Shown here one piece after another: positions 1 to 12,000 of a stretch of 64,000 bases of DNA (position 1 is the stretch's first letter; each line of letters starts with the position of its first letter). Source of the DNA: Kuschelorhynchus macadamiae (taxonomy: Eukaryota > Arthropoda > Insecta > Coleoptera > Curculionidae); contig JAUTXW010005217.1 in NCBI GenBank assembly GCA_030620095.1, positions 1 to 64,000 of the forward strand, given 5' to 3'. Below the pieces are notes generated by a model, which was not told where the DNA came from, searched no databases, and was given only the letters and a program-made list of their open reading frames with translations. A program made the position numbers and the translations under genes.

Positions 1-225
1 CGATAAAACGTTAACTAAATTTTTTAATTAATTTGTAGTTAAATCTTTTAATGAATTCGACTAATAAGAGGCGTAAAGACAGTATTTTAAGGATAAACAC
101 TACCACTTACCGGAAAATCTTGAAGGTTACGAATTTGTTCTTGTAAATTCACAAGGAAAACAAATTAGTTGGTAAAAAAATATTTTATTTATTTTTGAAT
201 AACACTTATTTAACCCCAACAATAA

Positions 226-1314
226 TTATTTTATCAAGTGTTCGATGTGGCCCCCTCCTAAATCTTGACAATAAAGTGCCCTATTATGAATAGCTTCTCT
301 CACGTTGATGAAAGTCTGTTCATCTATTTCTTCACATGCTTCTCTTATTCTGCGTTCCAACTCTTCTATTGTTTGACATTCAATGGCGTAGATTTTTAAC
401 TTCAGATATCCCCAAAGGAAAAAATCTAGAGGGGTAAGATCCGAAGATCTTGGTGGCCATTCTGTACTTCCCCTGCGACCTATCCATCGCCCAGGAAAGT
501 TTGTATCGAGAAACTCTCTAGCCATGCGATAGAAATGGGGAGGTGCTCCGTCCTGCTGAAATATGATTTCACGATTTTCAAACTCTTCCTGATTGTTTAA
601 TATAATTTGTCTTATTCGAGGTTCAATTTCAGTTTCTAAAAGATTTCTGTAAAGATCTCCTGTAAGACTGCCTCTGATGAAAATCGGTCCAACAACGTGG
701 TTGCCCAAAATCCCCGCCCAAACATTAACTTTTTCAGGAAACTGGGTATGCCCTTCTCTAAAAATATGCGGATTAGTATCGCTCCAGTATCGTACATTCT
801 GTTTGTTGACTTTTTCATTAAGGAAAAACGTGCATTCATCTGAGAAACATACACGTTTTAGGAAGGATCGTTCTCCTTCAATTTTTCTTGTTAACCACTC
901 ACAAAATTCAACCCTCCGGTCTGGATCATCCTCCGTGAGAGTATGCAGGATTTTCATTTTATAGGGATGAAATTTTTCATTTTTCAGGACTCTTTGGACA
1001 CATTTCGAACTTACTTCGCAGGATTCAGCAATTGCAGACGTCGACTGAGTAGGATTAATTACCATTTCAGCAACAATTTCAATTTTTTTTTCTTCTGAAA
1101 GAGGTGGTTTTCCTGATCTTGGAGCATCTTTCATCGAACCAGTTGCTTGGAGCCTATTTAAAAGTTTGCGCAAATATGACCGCGAAATAGGGTTTTCAGG
1201 AAATCTATCGTTAAACATACGGACTGCTATATGAAAATTTCTTCCAGCTTCTCCAAAAATCAAAACTGCTTCAAATTTATCGTGTAAACTGCGAGCCATG
1301 GTCACACTTTTCAT
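226..1314 (-). CDS. Mariner-type (DD41D) transposase, open frame
   Basis: Encodes 362 residues of a Tc1/mariner-superfamily transposase, the nuclear enzyme that cuts an element at its terminal inverted repeats and inserts it at TA. A helix-turn-helix DNA-binding part (about residues 10-120) precedes the catalytic domain. The three metal-binding aspartates are visible: D159 (FSDECTFF), D255 (FQQDGAPPH) and D297 (SSDLTPLDFF). The last two are separated by 41 residues, the spacing reported for rosa-like DD41D elements rather than DD34D mariners. GRWIGR and WPPRS blocks match the copies near 28.4, 48.7 and 60.9 kb. There are no stops or frameshifts. Translation could start at M1 or M6 (MARSL). 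I found no matching inverted repeats beside it; the left end may lie outside the window. It lies upstream of the host gene. Confidence 0.9.
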   Translation of the reverse strand: MKSVTMARSLHDKFEAVLIFGEAGRNFHIAVRMFNDRFPENPISRSYLRKLLNRLQATGSMKDAPRSGKPPLSEEKKIEIVAEMVINPTQSTSAIAESCEVSSKCVQRVLKNEKFHPYKMKILHTLTEDDPDRRVEFCEWLTRKIEGERSFLKRVCFSDECTFFLNEKVNKQNVRYWSDTNPHIFREGHTQFPEKVNVWAGILGNHVVGPIFIRGSLTGDLYRNLLETEIEPRIRQIILNNQEEFENREIIFQQDGAPPHFYRMAREFLDTNFPGRWIGRRGSTEWPPRSSDLTPLDFFLWGYLKLKIYAIECQTIEELERRIREACEEIDEQTFINVREAIHNRALYCQDLGGGHIEHLIK

Positions 1315-1319
1315 AAAAT

Positions 1320-1720
1320 AATTAAGATGTTCAACGGACTATTTGACAGTTAGTTATCAAGATGTTACCGCGACAACGATTTTGTTTCCAACGCAAACTT
1401 GATCGTATTTTTGATTGAATTTGAAATGACCAAAATGTCAATTTTCAAACGTCATTATTTCGAAAGCAATTATATTTAGGAATAAAGTATATTGGAGAAA
1501 AATGTTAAGAATAATGAGCAGATTTTGAAAATGGAATAATATGCGGGGTGTTGTATTTAAAATATTAATTCAAGATGGCGCGTAGCCGCCATTTTATAAC
1601 TTTTAGCTATCATTTTTTCATAAAAAAATAGCTTTTCATCTCCTATTTAAGCCCTCCAAATTTCGTTGCGATATACGGGTTGGCTCAAAAATTAGTAGGG
1701 GGGAATATACTATTAGACGG
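1320..1720. other. Intergenic, nothing recognised
   Basis: AT-rich sequence between the transposase gene and the TA microsatellite. The only notable feature is a short imperfect inverted GATGGCG/CGCCATTTT pair near 1572-1600, similar to the core of the intronic arrays. No coding region seen. Confidence 0.5.

Positions 1721-1788
<68 letters not shown>
1721..1788. repeat. (TA)n microsatellite
   Basis: About 34 uninterrupted TA units directly next to the left inverted repeat of the Penelope-like element. A second (TA)n tract borders the other end at 3416-3474. Long Tyr-Ile open frames across both tracts are artefacts of the dinucleotide. Confidence 0.97.
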
Positions 1789-1791
<3 letters not shown>

Positions 1792-1911
1792 GTTTTCATT
1801 TCGGGTGTACATCCGTTCACTACTGTCGTTCTGAAAAGAACAGTTTTGCTGACGTTTCGCTAAAATCACATTTGGCATTTTCGAAGCTTTCTTTCTCGCG
1901 TCCGAATAGAG

Positions 1912-1947
1912 ACTGAAGTGTTCGTGACTGCGACGCTTCCTTTTATA
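1912..1947 (-). promoter_or_regulatory. PLTR core promoter, left copy
   Basis: TATAAAAG on the minus strand (1940-1947) is followed about 31 bp downstream by TCAGT (1912-1916), the arthropod initiator consensus at the usual spacing. The TATA box shares bases with the PLE stop codon. It would start transcription leftward, out of the element. Confidence 0.6.
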
Positions 1948-3172
1948 CCACCACTCTGGGACGAAGGTTATATCTGCGCAGGCGTTGGTCGTTATTTATG
2001 TTTTCCGGATGGTGCTGTTGTTGTTGCGCTAATTGCGCTTGAGTTTTTGCGATTTTAGATTTGTCGATTATTGTCTTCCATACTGTTGGTAGTTTTAATG
2101 ATTCGTCCCTTTTATTTAAATCACCTTGCTTTTCAATTTCTATGGCTTCTCGGATTATTCTGGTCTTATAATGTTCTATATTGGCAATCTCCCTACACCC
2201 ATCGAAATTTATTTTATGGCCGGTTTCCTGATGATGTAGGAATAAAGCTGAGGTTGTTTGTTTATTTCTGATGCTGAGTTTATGCTCTTCCACTCTTGCT
2301 GATATTCGCCTGTTAGTTTGCCCTACGTACAACTTTTCACAGTCCTGGCACGGAATACTGTACACTCCGTGGTTTTCCAGTTTGATTTTATCTTTTGGGT
2401 TTCCGAGTAGTTTACCTATAGTTGTTTGTGGCTTGTGTATTGTTTGTATGTTGTGTTTCCTCAAAAATCTTCCGATTCTGTCTGTTGTGCCTTTTACATA
2501 TGGTAAGACTACTCGTTGCATTCCCGGCTCATATTTTTTGTTGTTCGTTGTTCGGGAAACCTGTGCATTAATAGCTTTCTCTATGGTTCGATTTGTGTAG
2601 CCATTTTTCTTTAAAGCACTAGATACTACCTTAAGTTCGTTTTGTCTCGTCTGTGTTTCAGTTAGTCGCACGGATCTAGATATTAGAGTATTTGCCACAG
2701 CTTGAATTTGTGCTGGGTGATGATGTGATTTTGCATTTAAATATCTGTCTGTATGTGTTGGTTTTCTATACACGGTGTATTCGAAATGTCCGTTATATAG
2801 TTTTGTGACCAAAACATCTAAAAATGGTAGTTTGTTGTTTTCCTCTAGCTCTAGAGTAAATTGTATTTTGGGGTGGATTGAATTTACGTGAGTCAGAAAT
2901 TTTTCGAGCTCTGCATGACCATGTTGCCATATAATAAATATGTCATCCACATAACGAATCCATAATTTGGGTTTTAAACTTGCTTTCTCAAGAGCTTCCT
3001 TTTCGAAGTATATCATAAATAAATTCGCGACTACTGGTGATAGCGAGGACCCCATTGGAGCACCATCCATTTGTTTATACATTTGCCCGTTGAAAGAAAA
3101 ATAAGTATTTTTGAGGCAATGCTCCGAGAGTTCTATTATATGTGCCTGGAAATAACCTGGAAAAGCCTGGAA
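1943..3172 (-). pseudogene. PLE reverse transcriptase + GIY-YIG endonuclease, N-terminally truncated
   Basis: The minus frame holds the C-terminal half of a Penelope polyprotein. Part of the RT domain remains: MDGAPMGSSLSPVVANLFM, then the catalytic YVDDIF and the LPFLDVLV block. A linker leads to a GIY-YIG endonuclease (GVYSIPCQDCEKLYVGQTN), the nuclease that nicks target DNA for priming. The frame is open to its stop at 1943-1945 (C-terminal YNLRPRVVV). RT motifs 1 to A are missing, so the copy is inactive. The apparent extension of the frame beyond 3172 through the repeat and the microsatellite is not real protein. The stop codon is part of the sequence GTATAAAAGG, so it overlaps the TATA box of the PLTR. 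Confidence 0.85.
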
Positions 3173-3223
3173 TAAATAACGACCAACGCCTGCGCAGATA
3201 TAACCTTCGTCCCCGAGGGGGGG

Positions 3224-3259
3224 TATAAAAGGAAGCGTCGCAGTCACGAACACTTCAGT
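3224..3259 (+). promoter_or_regulatory. PLTR core promoter, right inverted copy
   Basis: TATAAAAG at 3224-3231 and TCAGT at 3255-3259, the mirror copy of the left promoter. It points rightward, away from the truncated coding frame and towards the host gene 2.6 kb away. Confidence 0.6.
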
Positions 3260-3414
3260 CTCTATTCGGACGCGAGAAAGAAAGCTTCGAAAATGCCAAA
3301 TGTGATTTTGGCGAAACGTCAGCAAAACTGTTCTTTTCAGAACGGCAGTAGTGAAAGGATGTACACCCGGAATGAAAACACATTGTATTTTTCCATCCGT
3401 GAAGGAGTAAAAAT

Positions 3415-3415
<1 letters not shown>

Positions 3416-3474
<59 letters not shown>
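3416..3474. repeat. (TA)n microsatellite
   Basis: About 29 TA units just outside the right inverted repeat of the Penelope-like element; counterpart of the tract at 1721-1788. Confidence 0.97.
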
Positions 3475-3476
<2 letters not shown>

Positions 3477-3539
3477 CCACCAGGTATAATATATAGAATT
3501 ATTTCTTTTTTAGTCAGAATGCAACATTGCATTTGCAGG

Positions 3540-5870
3540 CGAAAATATACCGCAAAAAACCAAAAATGGTAATTACAGAGCAGATGATTTATTTACAAGA
3601 ATACGTTGGAAATCGAGATAATTCATATCAATTTGTTATTAATAAAGTTCATAAAAGCACCCAATGTTCATATTTCTAATTTCAAAAGTTAATCCAAACA
3701 GTTCTTTCAAAACAGTTACATGGGTTCACTGAAACGATGGTTTCCTCTTGGGTTTAATGGAAGTTAACGGTGTTCAGAATGAGAATGACAACATTTTAGA
3801 TTTATTTTTTACTAATAAATGCATTGTAGAAAATCTTGTTTTTTTGTGGGGATCTAATTATTACTGGAGACTTTCGTCACCCCACACTAAATATAAATTT
3901 GAAATAAGTGAGACTTAAGAAATTAAACATTTTTTACAGTAAGTTGGTCATTATTAGTGAAAACGTGCCTTCATTTAAGGTTAGGGGCGATTAATTAACA
4001 TATTTTAAAGCCCACACAATAAAAACCATTTAGAAAAAAAAAAACAAGAGTATAAGTATTATAATATATTAGATCGCGAAAAATTCGGATTGCAAGTGCA
4101 AACCGTTTTGTTATAAACTAAGCCACCTAGCATTTACAGATTTATAAAATGTTAAATATATCAATTTCAGACGCCATTTTGTAAAAATCTGTTGAATTTT
4201 GTTATGGGAAATGTAACACAAAATGTGTCTAGAAGGTGAAACACAAATCAAGTTAGGATGTTCCATAAAAACTAAAGCTGATGTTTGTTACCATGGAAAT
4301 CGCTATTCTAGAAATTCGGTAATCTGTTTTATTTTAGCATATTATCCCAAAATATGAAACCCTAAAATTTCGAAATAATTATCAATAGTGTTTTTCTTTT
4401 CAATGACTTCTTATGGAGGCTGGTCTTCCCTTACGTAGTGGATTGATTTTCTGACTCACCCTGTAGAGTTACCACTTTGGGCCTTGGATAATAAATAATT
4501 GTCTGCTTATATAACAATTCCCTAAAATGTGTATATCCAGCTAAAAAAGCTCGATTTTAAAGTCAAAAAGTAGTTAATAAACCCAACCATAAAATCAAAA
4601 GAGAGGCTCGTAAATTGCCAAATTATTATTCCCCATATTTCCGCTTTATACTATAATAGAATTTTTTTGGCTAGTAATTTTAGTTAATTAGCCACGGATT
4701 TAACAAATATCACAGAATTTTAGCCCATATATGATTATATGTGCTACTTGAGCTGAAAGATCTGTGAAAGTGCATTATGCCTTATGACATTCTAATATAC
4801 AACCAGATATATTAGTGTAATTCCCTTGTTTGTCAACCGTCCTAGACCTTGACTCATAGAAGAAAAAAGTTACTTTAAAATAAAAAAAAGACGGTTTGTT
4901 TTTTGCGTACGCACGCTCAATTCATATTTTTTCAAATTAACAACTTTAACATTAACATTTTTTTTTAATTAAATCTTCTCAACTTTTTCGTTACCCTGTA
5001 TAAACTTTTTTTATTTGAAAATCGTAAAAGCATATCGCCTAAATAATCACCAAGACAATGTCGTTAAAATAATGTAACATTAAAAAGTTACAAGGTAAAA
5101 CGTAAAATGAGTGACTCTTTTCAATAAAAAAATCGTATTAATAAAAACAACCCTGTATAATAAAATGTATGATATTGCTAAAACCGCAACTCATTGGGTC
5201 TATTCTACAAGAAATTGCCCATAACCAGTTGAATAACGCAACGCGATATCTTTTTTAGTTTCTGAGATATGTCACTTTAAAGTTGAACCAAAAATTCCGT
5301 TGGTGCACTTGATGTGTCTAGCAGTTTAGTTTGGTTTATGTACGGGAAACGAAATTACTGATAATAATATAAGTAATATAAGTGCAAACAAAATTTCCGG
5401 AAGAAATCGAAAAAATATTGAGCACTTATTTTCTTAAAACTCATTGACCATGATAAGTTGTATATGGGTGAACAGATATCATATTGATGTAAATCCGATT
5501 ATTGTGAAACAAAATGGCTACAAGAAAATATAAATTAACGCATTATATTGTTTTAGCACGAAAATTATGGAAAGTAGGAAAACATTTTTACGCACTTTTC
5601 TTTTTATGAGGAATATTTATAACATTTTGTTGCATTGATATCCAATGTTTAAAAAAAAACGTAGTTCCATACATCTTAACTTATTTATCCCACGAAACAC
5701 AACAAGGAAACAGAAAAAAATGAGTGAGTTCAATAGCCGCCTTTGTCCTTCACGTCAACTAATGGGAAAAGAATCTCCAAAGTAAAAATTAAAATTTACA
5801 CTCTCAATATTGTTTATAAAATCGAATTTAAAACAAAACTAAACCATAACAAAACACTGTACCGTATGCT
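3540..5870. other. Intergenic, 5' of host gene; only transposon-end remnants
   Basis: No coding region recognised. Short remnants reading CACCCTGTA or ACCCTGTATAA (near 4458-4466, 4990-5000 and 5148-5160) look like orphan ends of the CAGGGTG-terminated mariner-type elements found elsewhere in the window. Confidence 0.5.
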
Positions 5871-5874
5871 AGTG

Positions 5875-5882
5875 TATAAATA
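5875..5882 (+). promoter_or_regulatory. TATA box of the host gene
   Basis: TATAAATA lies 78 bp upstream of the ATG at 5953. This leaves room for initiation around 5900-5910 and a short 5' UTR of about 45-55 nt. The ATG context is ACAATGA with A at -3, favourable in insects. The start site itself is inferred. Confidence 0.6.
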
Positions 5883-5952
5883 TAGGTAGCGTTTTTTCAT
5901 CGCCGGTTATTTCGTGGTGGATTGTATACGGGGTAGCCGCAAAAAAAATACA

Positions 5953-6018
5953 ATGAAAATTTTCGTGTTGCTGTTGATTTTCGTCGCTTGTACCAGTGCC
6001 AACTGTGGATGTTTAAAA
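5953..6018 (+). CDS. Host gene exon 1 (signal peptide)
   Basis: 22 codons: a Lys-2 start, a hydrophobic core and a likely cleavage site after TSA, followed by NCGCLK. The donor AAA/GTAAGC ends the exon in phase 0. It is too short to stand out as an open frame. It was recognised from the TATA box, the signal peptide and the matching phase of the exon at 30002. Intron 1 (6019-30001) is about 24 kb. Confidence 0.82.
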
Positions 6019-9000
6019 GTAAGCATATGATCGATACGTTTGGCTTTACCCGGGGCTTCCCTTTTTATGAATTCTTTCTTCAGCATGTGATAGTTTATTA
6101 ATATATTATACAGTAGGTATACAAATTATGTTTAGTTTCATTGGGTAAAAAAATTTCTAAAGCACTCCTTTGATAAAAGGAAAAATTTATAAGGAGGGAA
6201 GTTCTATTTATTTTTGTGTAAAATTTTAAATCAATTGAATCAGAAAATTTTTTACGCTAATGTTTTAAACATTATAGTAGCAGCCATTTTGAATCACTAT
6301 ATTGGAAAATTTGAACAGTTCACCACTATGCAACACTGAATTTTTCGATATTTGAAGTTAATCAAATCAATAGTTTTTTTTTTCAATCTGATTTCTTACA
6401 CAATTTACTAGGCCACCATTTTTTTTTGCTGTCTTGAGTTCGTAACACAACTTTATCAGTTTGTTACACTTAATAGATGTTCAAAATTTGAAATTAATCT
6501 AATAATTAGTTTTTTCAGGCTGATTTTTTAAATATTTCATAAGGCCGCCATTTTGTTTTGCTACCTGAATTCATGCCAAAATATTACAAATTCATACCTA
6601 TGTAACACTCGATTTTTGTACAAAATTTGAGATCAATTGGATTTTGGATTTTGGATAATTGGAAGTTATTTTAGTAATAATTTCTTTAACGTGTCACTAG
6701 GCCGCCATCTTGTTTTTAGTAGTAGTTTTTAAGCTATTCCGCGAACTGATAGACCGATCGACAGACAGATTGACGGAATTGATAAAAAACACATTTTTTG
6801 ACATCTAGAGACGCTAAAACGTGAAAATAAATAAAACCTAAGAGCGTGATTTTTTTATGATTACGAACATTTTATTTGGCCGACATTTTGTTCCGCCATC
6901 TTTAATTAGTACCGCGATTTTACTAGTTCTTCTCTATGACACAATTAGTTGTGACACACAACGAATTGTAGCAAAATCCACTAAGTAATTTTATAGGCTG
7001 AATTTTTATTAATTTTATTAAACTTCCATTTGTTCAGCCATCTTGTATTCATACCAAAATTTTACTAATTTCTTCCTACATAAAACTTGATATTTGTGCA
7101 TAATTTGAGATATATTAGATAAGTAGTTTTTTAGTAATAATTTTGTTCAAAATACAAGAGCTCTAACCACACTACACCACAACTTGTTACTTTCTGGATG
7201 CGCGTTTCGCTAGCCAAGTTGGCATCCTCAGCAGATCATATTTTAATTCTTTTGCTAATCCAAAAAGTAGAGATTTTTGGACTAAGGCAAAAAAATTAAA
7301 TGCTAATGTAACATCTGATTTAAACTTTGACCTAATAGATGAAAATTCTTTGATTAAAATAATTAATTCAATAAAAAGTAGATCCATTGGAGAAGATCAG
7401 TTATCTATCACGGATATATTAAGTTATGTTTACCTTTTTGTAAAAATTCTCTCATAAATATAATTAATACTTGTATATTAGAAAATTGTTACCCTAATTT
7501 ATGGAAAAAAGCAATAATAAAACCCCTAGCGAAAACAAATAATCCTAAAGATTTTAAGGACCTTAGACCTATTAGTTTACTGCCAGTTCTTTCTAAAATA
7601 ATTAAAAAACATATCTACAAACAAATCGTATCTTTTTCTGCTTCTAATAAATTAATACCTGAATGTCAATCAGGCTTTCGTGAAAACTTCAATACTACTA
7701 CGTGTTTAGTAAATCTTGTAAACGACATCAGGATCAGTGAGGATAAGAAAAAAATAACCTGGTTAGCTCTATTAGATTTTAGTAAGGCATTCGATACGTT
7801 GAGTCACGATATGCTATTGGCTAAACTTCATTACCTTGGTTTATCGGAAAACTCTGTAGCATTTCTAAGGTCTTATCTTGTTGACCGATCCCACTGTGTA
7901 CTACTAAATGATGGTCCTGTCAAGCTCAAATCTCACTATTTACCTTTGACAACTGGGGTACCGCAGGAGTCGATCTTGGGGCCGTTGCTGTTTTCTTTAT
8001 ATGTTGCTGATATGGATAAGGGAGTTTATTTTTCGAAACTTCAATAATTCGCTGACGACTCTCAATTGTATATGTCATTTGAACCTCAGAATTTTGAAAA
8101 CTGTATGGCTAATTTTAATCAAATCAAATAGCAGACATGTCAGGTAATCTAAATTTCCTCGGGAATTGATGGGCTTACTTTAAAAATGTATTCAAGTCTG
8201 CCGGAGTGCACTCTAGAGCATCTGACTACTTTGATAAATATGTCTTTCCAAAATGGTACTTTTCCAAGCTGCCTTAAAACTGCAATAATCATACCTCTTC
8301 ACAAAGGAGGTGTTTCAGAAGAAGCTTCGAACTATCGCCCAATTGCACTTCTCCCTACGCTATCTAAGATCATCGAAAGACTGGTTAAAAAAAGGCTTTT
8401 ATCATTTCTGTCTAGATATGAAATACTTACAAAACATCAATTTGGATTTTTAAGTAACAAATGCACAAGCGATGCCATGTTTTCCCTTCTTAATAGAGTT
8501 TACTCCAGCCTAAACAACCATCACGCTACGGCAACAATTTTCTGTGATTTTTCCAAAGCTTTCGATTGTGTGAATCACAATATATTAATTAACAAACTGC
8601 AGTACTATGGATTTAGAGGGGCTCCTCTCGATTGGTTTAAGTCATATCTTAGCAACAGAAATCAAGTTGTGAAAGTTGACAACAGGATGTCTTCTTGTAG
8701 GCCAATGGAATATGGAGTGCCTCAAGGCTCGGTACTAGACCCTATCTTGTTTCTTCTGTTCATAAACGACATGGCTAATTTAAACATTAGTGGAAAAATA
8801 TGTCTCTTTGCGGACGATACCAGCTTTACGTGGAGCCACCCAGATGTCACGGACCTACATAGGATTGTATCTAATGACCTAATCACCATTAAATCCTGGT
8901 GCGATTCTAATCTCCTATGTTTGAACATCTCTAAAACGAAAGTCTTGTCTTATAAAAACACGCTGCAACCTTTTGACCTTAATGGCACCACTATTGATGT

Positions 9001-12000
9001 CGTAAACTCTGTAAAATTTCTAGGGCTTCTTGTAGATGATTCTTTAAAATGGGATCCACATATCGACGCTTTATCAAGGAAGTTGGGTTCTGCTTGCTTT
9101 GCGTTAAGATCTGTTTCCGAGGAGCTTAGCTTTTCTACCTCTAGAACTGTTTATTTTGCTCTTGTTGAGTCGCACCTCAGATATGCTATTCCATTCTGGG
9201 GTACATGTTGTGCGACTCAATTTGATCGAATTTTTATACTACAAAAAAGAGCTGTTCGTTACCTACTGAGACTTAACAGTAGAACTCACTGCCGAGATTT
9301 CTTTAAAAGATATAAAATACTAACCCTTCCTTGCTTATTCATTTTGGAATCGGTTTGCTTAATTCGTAAGCATGCACCTGCTCTATTAGAGAGACCTTCT
9401 CACAACTACCCTCTCAGAAACACTGAGCACGATCTCTATCTTCCAACCCCACACTCAGAGTTAATTAAAAGATCAGTAATCTACAATGCAAAAAAAATGC
9501 ATAATCACCTGCCATTTAACATCAAATCCCTAATATCTCTGACTTCATTTCGCAAGGCTTTGAAATCATTCTTACTGGAAATACACCGTGAACGAGTTTT
9601 ACAACACATAAATTTATCCTTATGAACCCCTAGTGTGATAGTTGCCATTACCAACCATTTTTACCGAATTTTGTATATGTATTTTTTTAATTGTTTCGTA
9701 CTTTTTTATTTTTTATTTTTTACTTTGCTTTTTTATTTTTTTTTACATTATATTTATGAAAATGTTTATAACATAGTACGACTGACAAAGTACATTTCTA
9801 ATGTACTTCTTTTAGGATTCTATTATATTAATATTCTAAATTCTTGATTTAAATATTATTTTTCTATAATATTTATGATGTGTTTTTGTTTTGTTTTGTT
9901 TGCTAATTTTGATGTTTGTAAACTATTTTTTTTTACAACAGCTTTGTCCACAAAATTGTAAAATTTTTTTGACAATAAAGCATTTATTTATTTATTTATT
10001 TATAAAAATTAACAACGCACCTGTGCCTGTTTTAAGTGAAACAAAAAATTTAGGTATCTATTTTGACTCCGGACTCTCATTCGAAACACATATTAAAAAT
10101 AAACTTAAAGTTGCATATATGCGTCTTAAAAACCTGAATAAACTTAAAACTTACTTGCCAGAAAAAATTAAATATTATTTATGTAATACACTTATTTTAT
10201 CTCTATTTGATTACAGGGACGTGGTTTATCATAGCTCGTTGGTTGGAAGAATTTCAAAATCTATTCAAAAGTTTCAAAATACCTGTATGAGATTTTCTCA
10301 TAATATTCCTTTTAGGAATCATATCACTCCATATTTAAATAGTTTTTCAGTTTTAACGATGGCAAATCGACGCAAATTACATATATATACGTTTGTGTAC
10401 AGAATTTTAAAATCAGGTCAACCCCCTTATTTAAGAAGACTTTTTAGCGTACAAGATAACCGCTATGTCACTACGAGGAATGTTAACGATTTTATAATTC
10501 CTCAACACAAAACGTCTACGTTTCAGAAATCATTCAGTTTTGTAGCCATACAAATGTGGAATTCTCTAAGGAATATAACATTCAACCATTCACCCAGTAC
10601 ATCAGGAACAAACTTTTAGTTGAACAAAGTCTTACTTGAAATCCTGATTCTCTGGGAAACTCCTTATATAAAATTAATCAATTTCTGTGTTTTGTGCGCA
10701 CATTTGAATGTAAGCCAAATGTCTGCATGCAATGCACTGATGCTTTCTTTGTTTTTTATAAACTATTTATGTCTAGCTTCTTCCGACCCATGCACATGAA
10801 TGTCTCCTGGGGTGTCTCCTTATCCTTTGCCTAGCCACGCCATTTATTTGAATAATCTTTTTTTTATAAGTTTTTATAACTTACTATATATTATGTCCTA
10901 ACACTGGAACCTGTGGTGGAAGATAGATCAAAATACAAGAGTTCTAACCACACTACACCACAACTTGTTACGTTCTGGACGCGCGTTTCGCTAACCAAGT
11001 TAGCATCATCAGCAGATGATATAAACTAAAGTAACTTATCCTAACCGAGACTATTTATAGGTAAATGTGGTCACACTTGGTTGCACCCGACTGCACCGTT
11101 GTCAAGTAAACAATAGAGGGGACTATAGGGAATAGGCCCTCTGTCTTTATTTAGTGCTTTCTTACCACATTTAACTATTTCTATACTCTCAAATGCATCC
11201 AATAATCTATTATTAGATACATTTTTAATCAACTTAAGATTATTTATTCCTATTCGGTGATTGTTTTCCAAAGCATGTTGGGCAACGCTTGACTTTTCTG
11301 TTCTTCCGTATCTTAAATGTGCCATGTGTTCTTTAAAACGAATGTTTATGGAGCGTTTAGTTTGCCCAACATATTTTAGATCACAATCATTACAGCTAAT
11401 TTCATAGATGCCACTTCTCTCCCTCAAGTCGACTTTGTCTTTGGGGTTTCCAAGAAGATTTTTTAAACTATTCTCCGTTTTGTAGGCTACTCTAAAACCT
11501 ACGTTTTTAAATACTTTTTCTAGACCTCTCGTATATCTGGGATCATATGGGATTACTATAAATTTATTGGAAGCCTCAGGTATTTGAAGAGTAGTGGCAT
11601 CTTTTAACATTTTCTTATGCTTATGTCTATTTACTAGTTTATGTACAAAATTATCATTATATCCATTACTTTTAGCTATATTTTTAATCCGATTCATTTC
11701 ATTGTTAAAACGTTCTTTACTTAGTGGAAAATTGACTAACCTGTGAGTTAAGAAATGGAATGCTGCCATTTTGTGTTGACGGCAATGAAATGAGTCGGAT
11801 GTTATATATCTATCAGTATTAGTAAATTTCCTATAATATCAAATTCTAATTTATCGTTATTTCTAATAACTAACGTGTCGAGAAAAGGTAATTGCCCATT
11901 GTTCTCCTTTTCGTACGTAAAATTAATGGAAGGATATTTATTGTTTAATGTTTCTAAGAAAGTGTCCAAATTTTCTGTTTTAGTATCAAAAATAGCAAAT

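Larger units (their letters stand above)
1789..3382 (-). mobile_element. Penelope-like element, 5'-truncated, inverted PLTR ends
   Basis: The unit is bounded by a 210-bp near-perfect inverted repeat (1789-1998 and 3173-3382). The left copy is the 3' pseudo-LTR (PLTR), which overlaps the end of the coding frame. The right copy is the same sequence inverted, joined to a reverse-transcriptase frame that lacks its N-terminal half. A 5'-truncated PLE copy with an inverted partial repeat at its upstream end is a known Penelope configuration. Both ends abut (TA)n tracts, so a target duplication cannot be read. It lies about 2.5 kb upstream of the host gene. Confidence 0.85.

Noticed and set aside
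1636..1916. Open frames rich in Tyr-Ile on both strands
   Set aside because: They are translations of the (TA)n microsatellite plus repeat sequence.
3273..3330. Hammerhead-like GAAACGTC after a GCCAAA/TTTTGGC hairpin in the first PLE
   Set aside because: No CTGANGA box at the expected place, so the core is incomplete.
3173..3532. N-terminal extension of the Penelope frame up to 3532
   Set aside because: It reads through the inverted repeat and the microsatellite; RT homology begins only below 3172.
9635..9847. 70-residue ORF
   Set aside because: Phe/Tyr/Leu-rich translation of the AT-rich 3' UTR of non-LTR#2.
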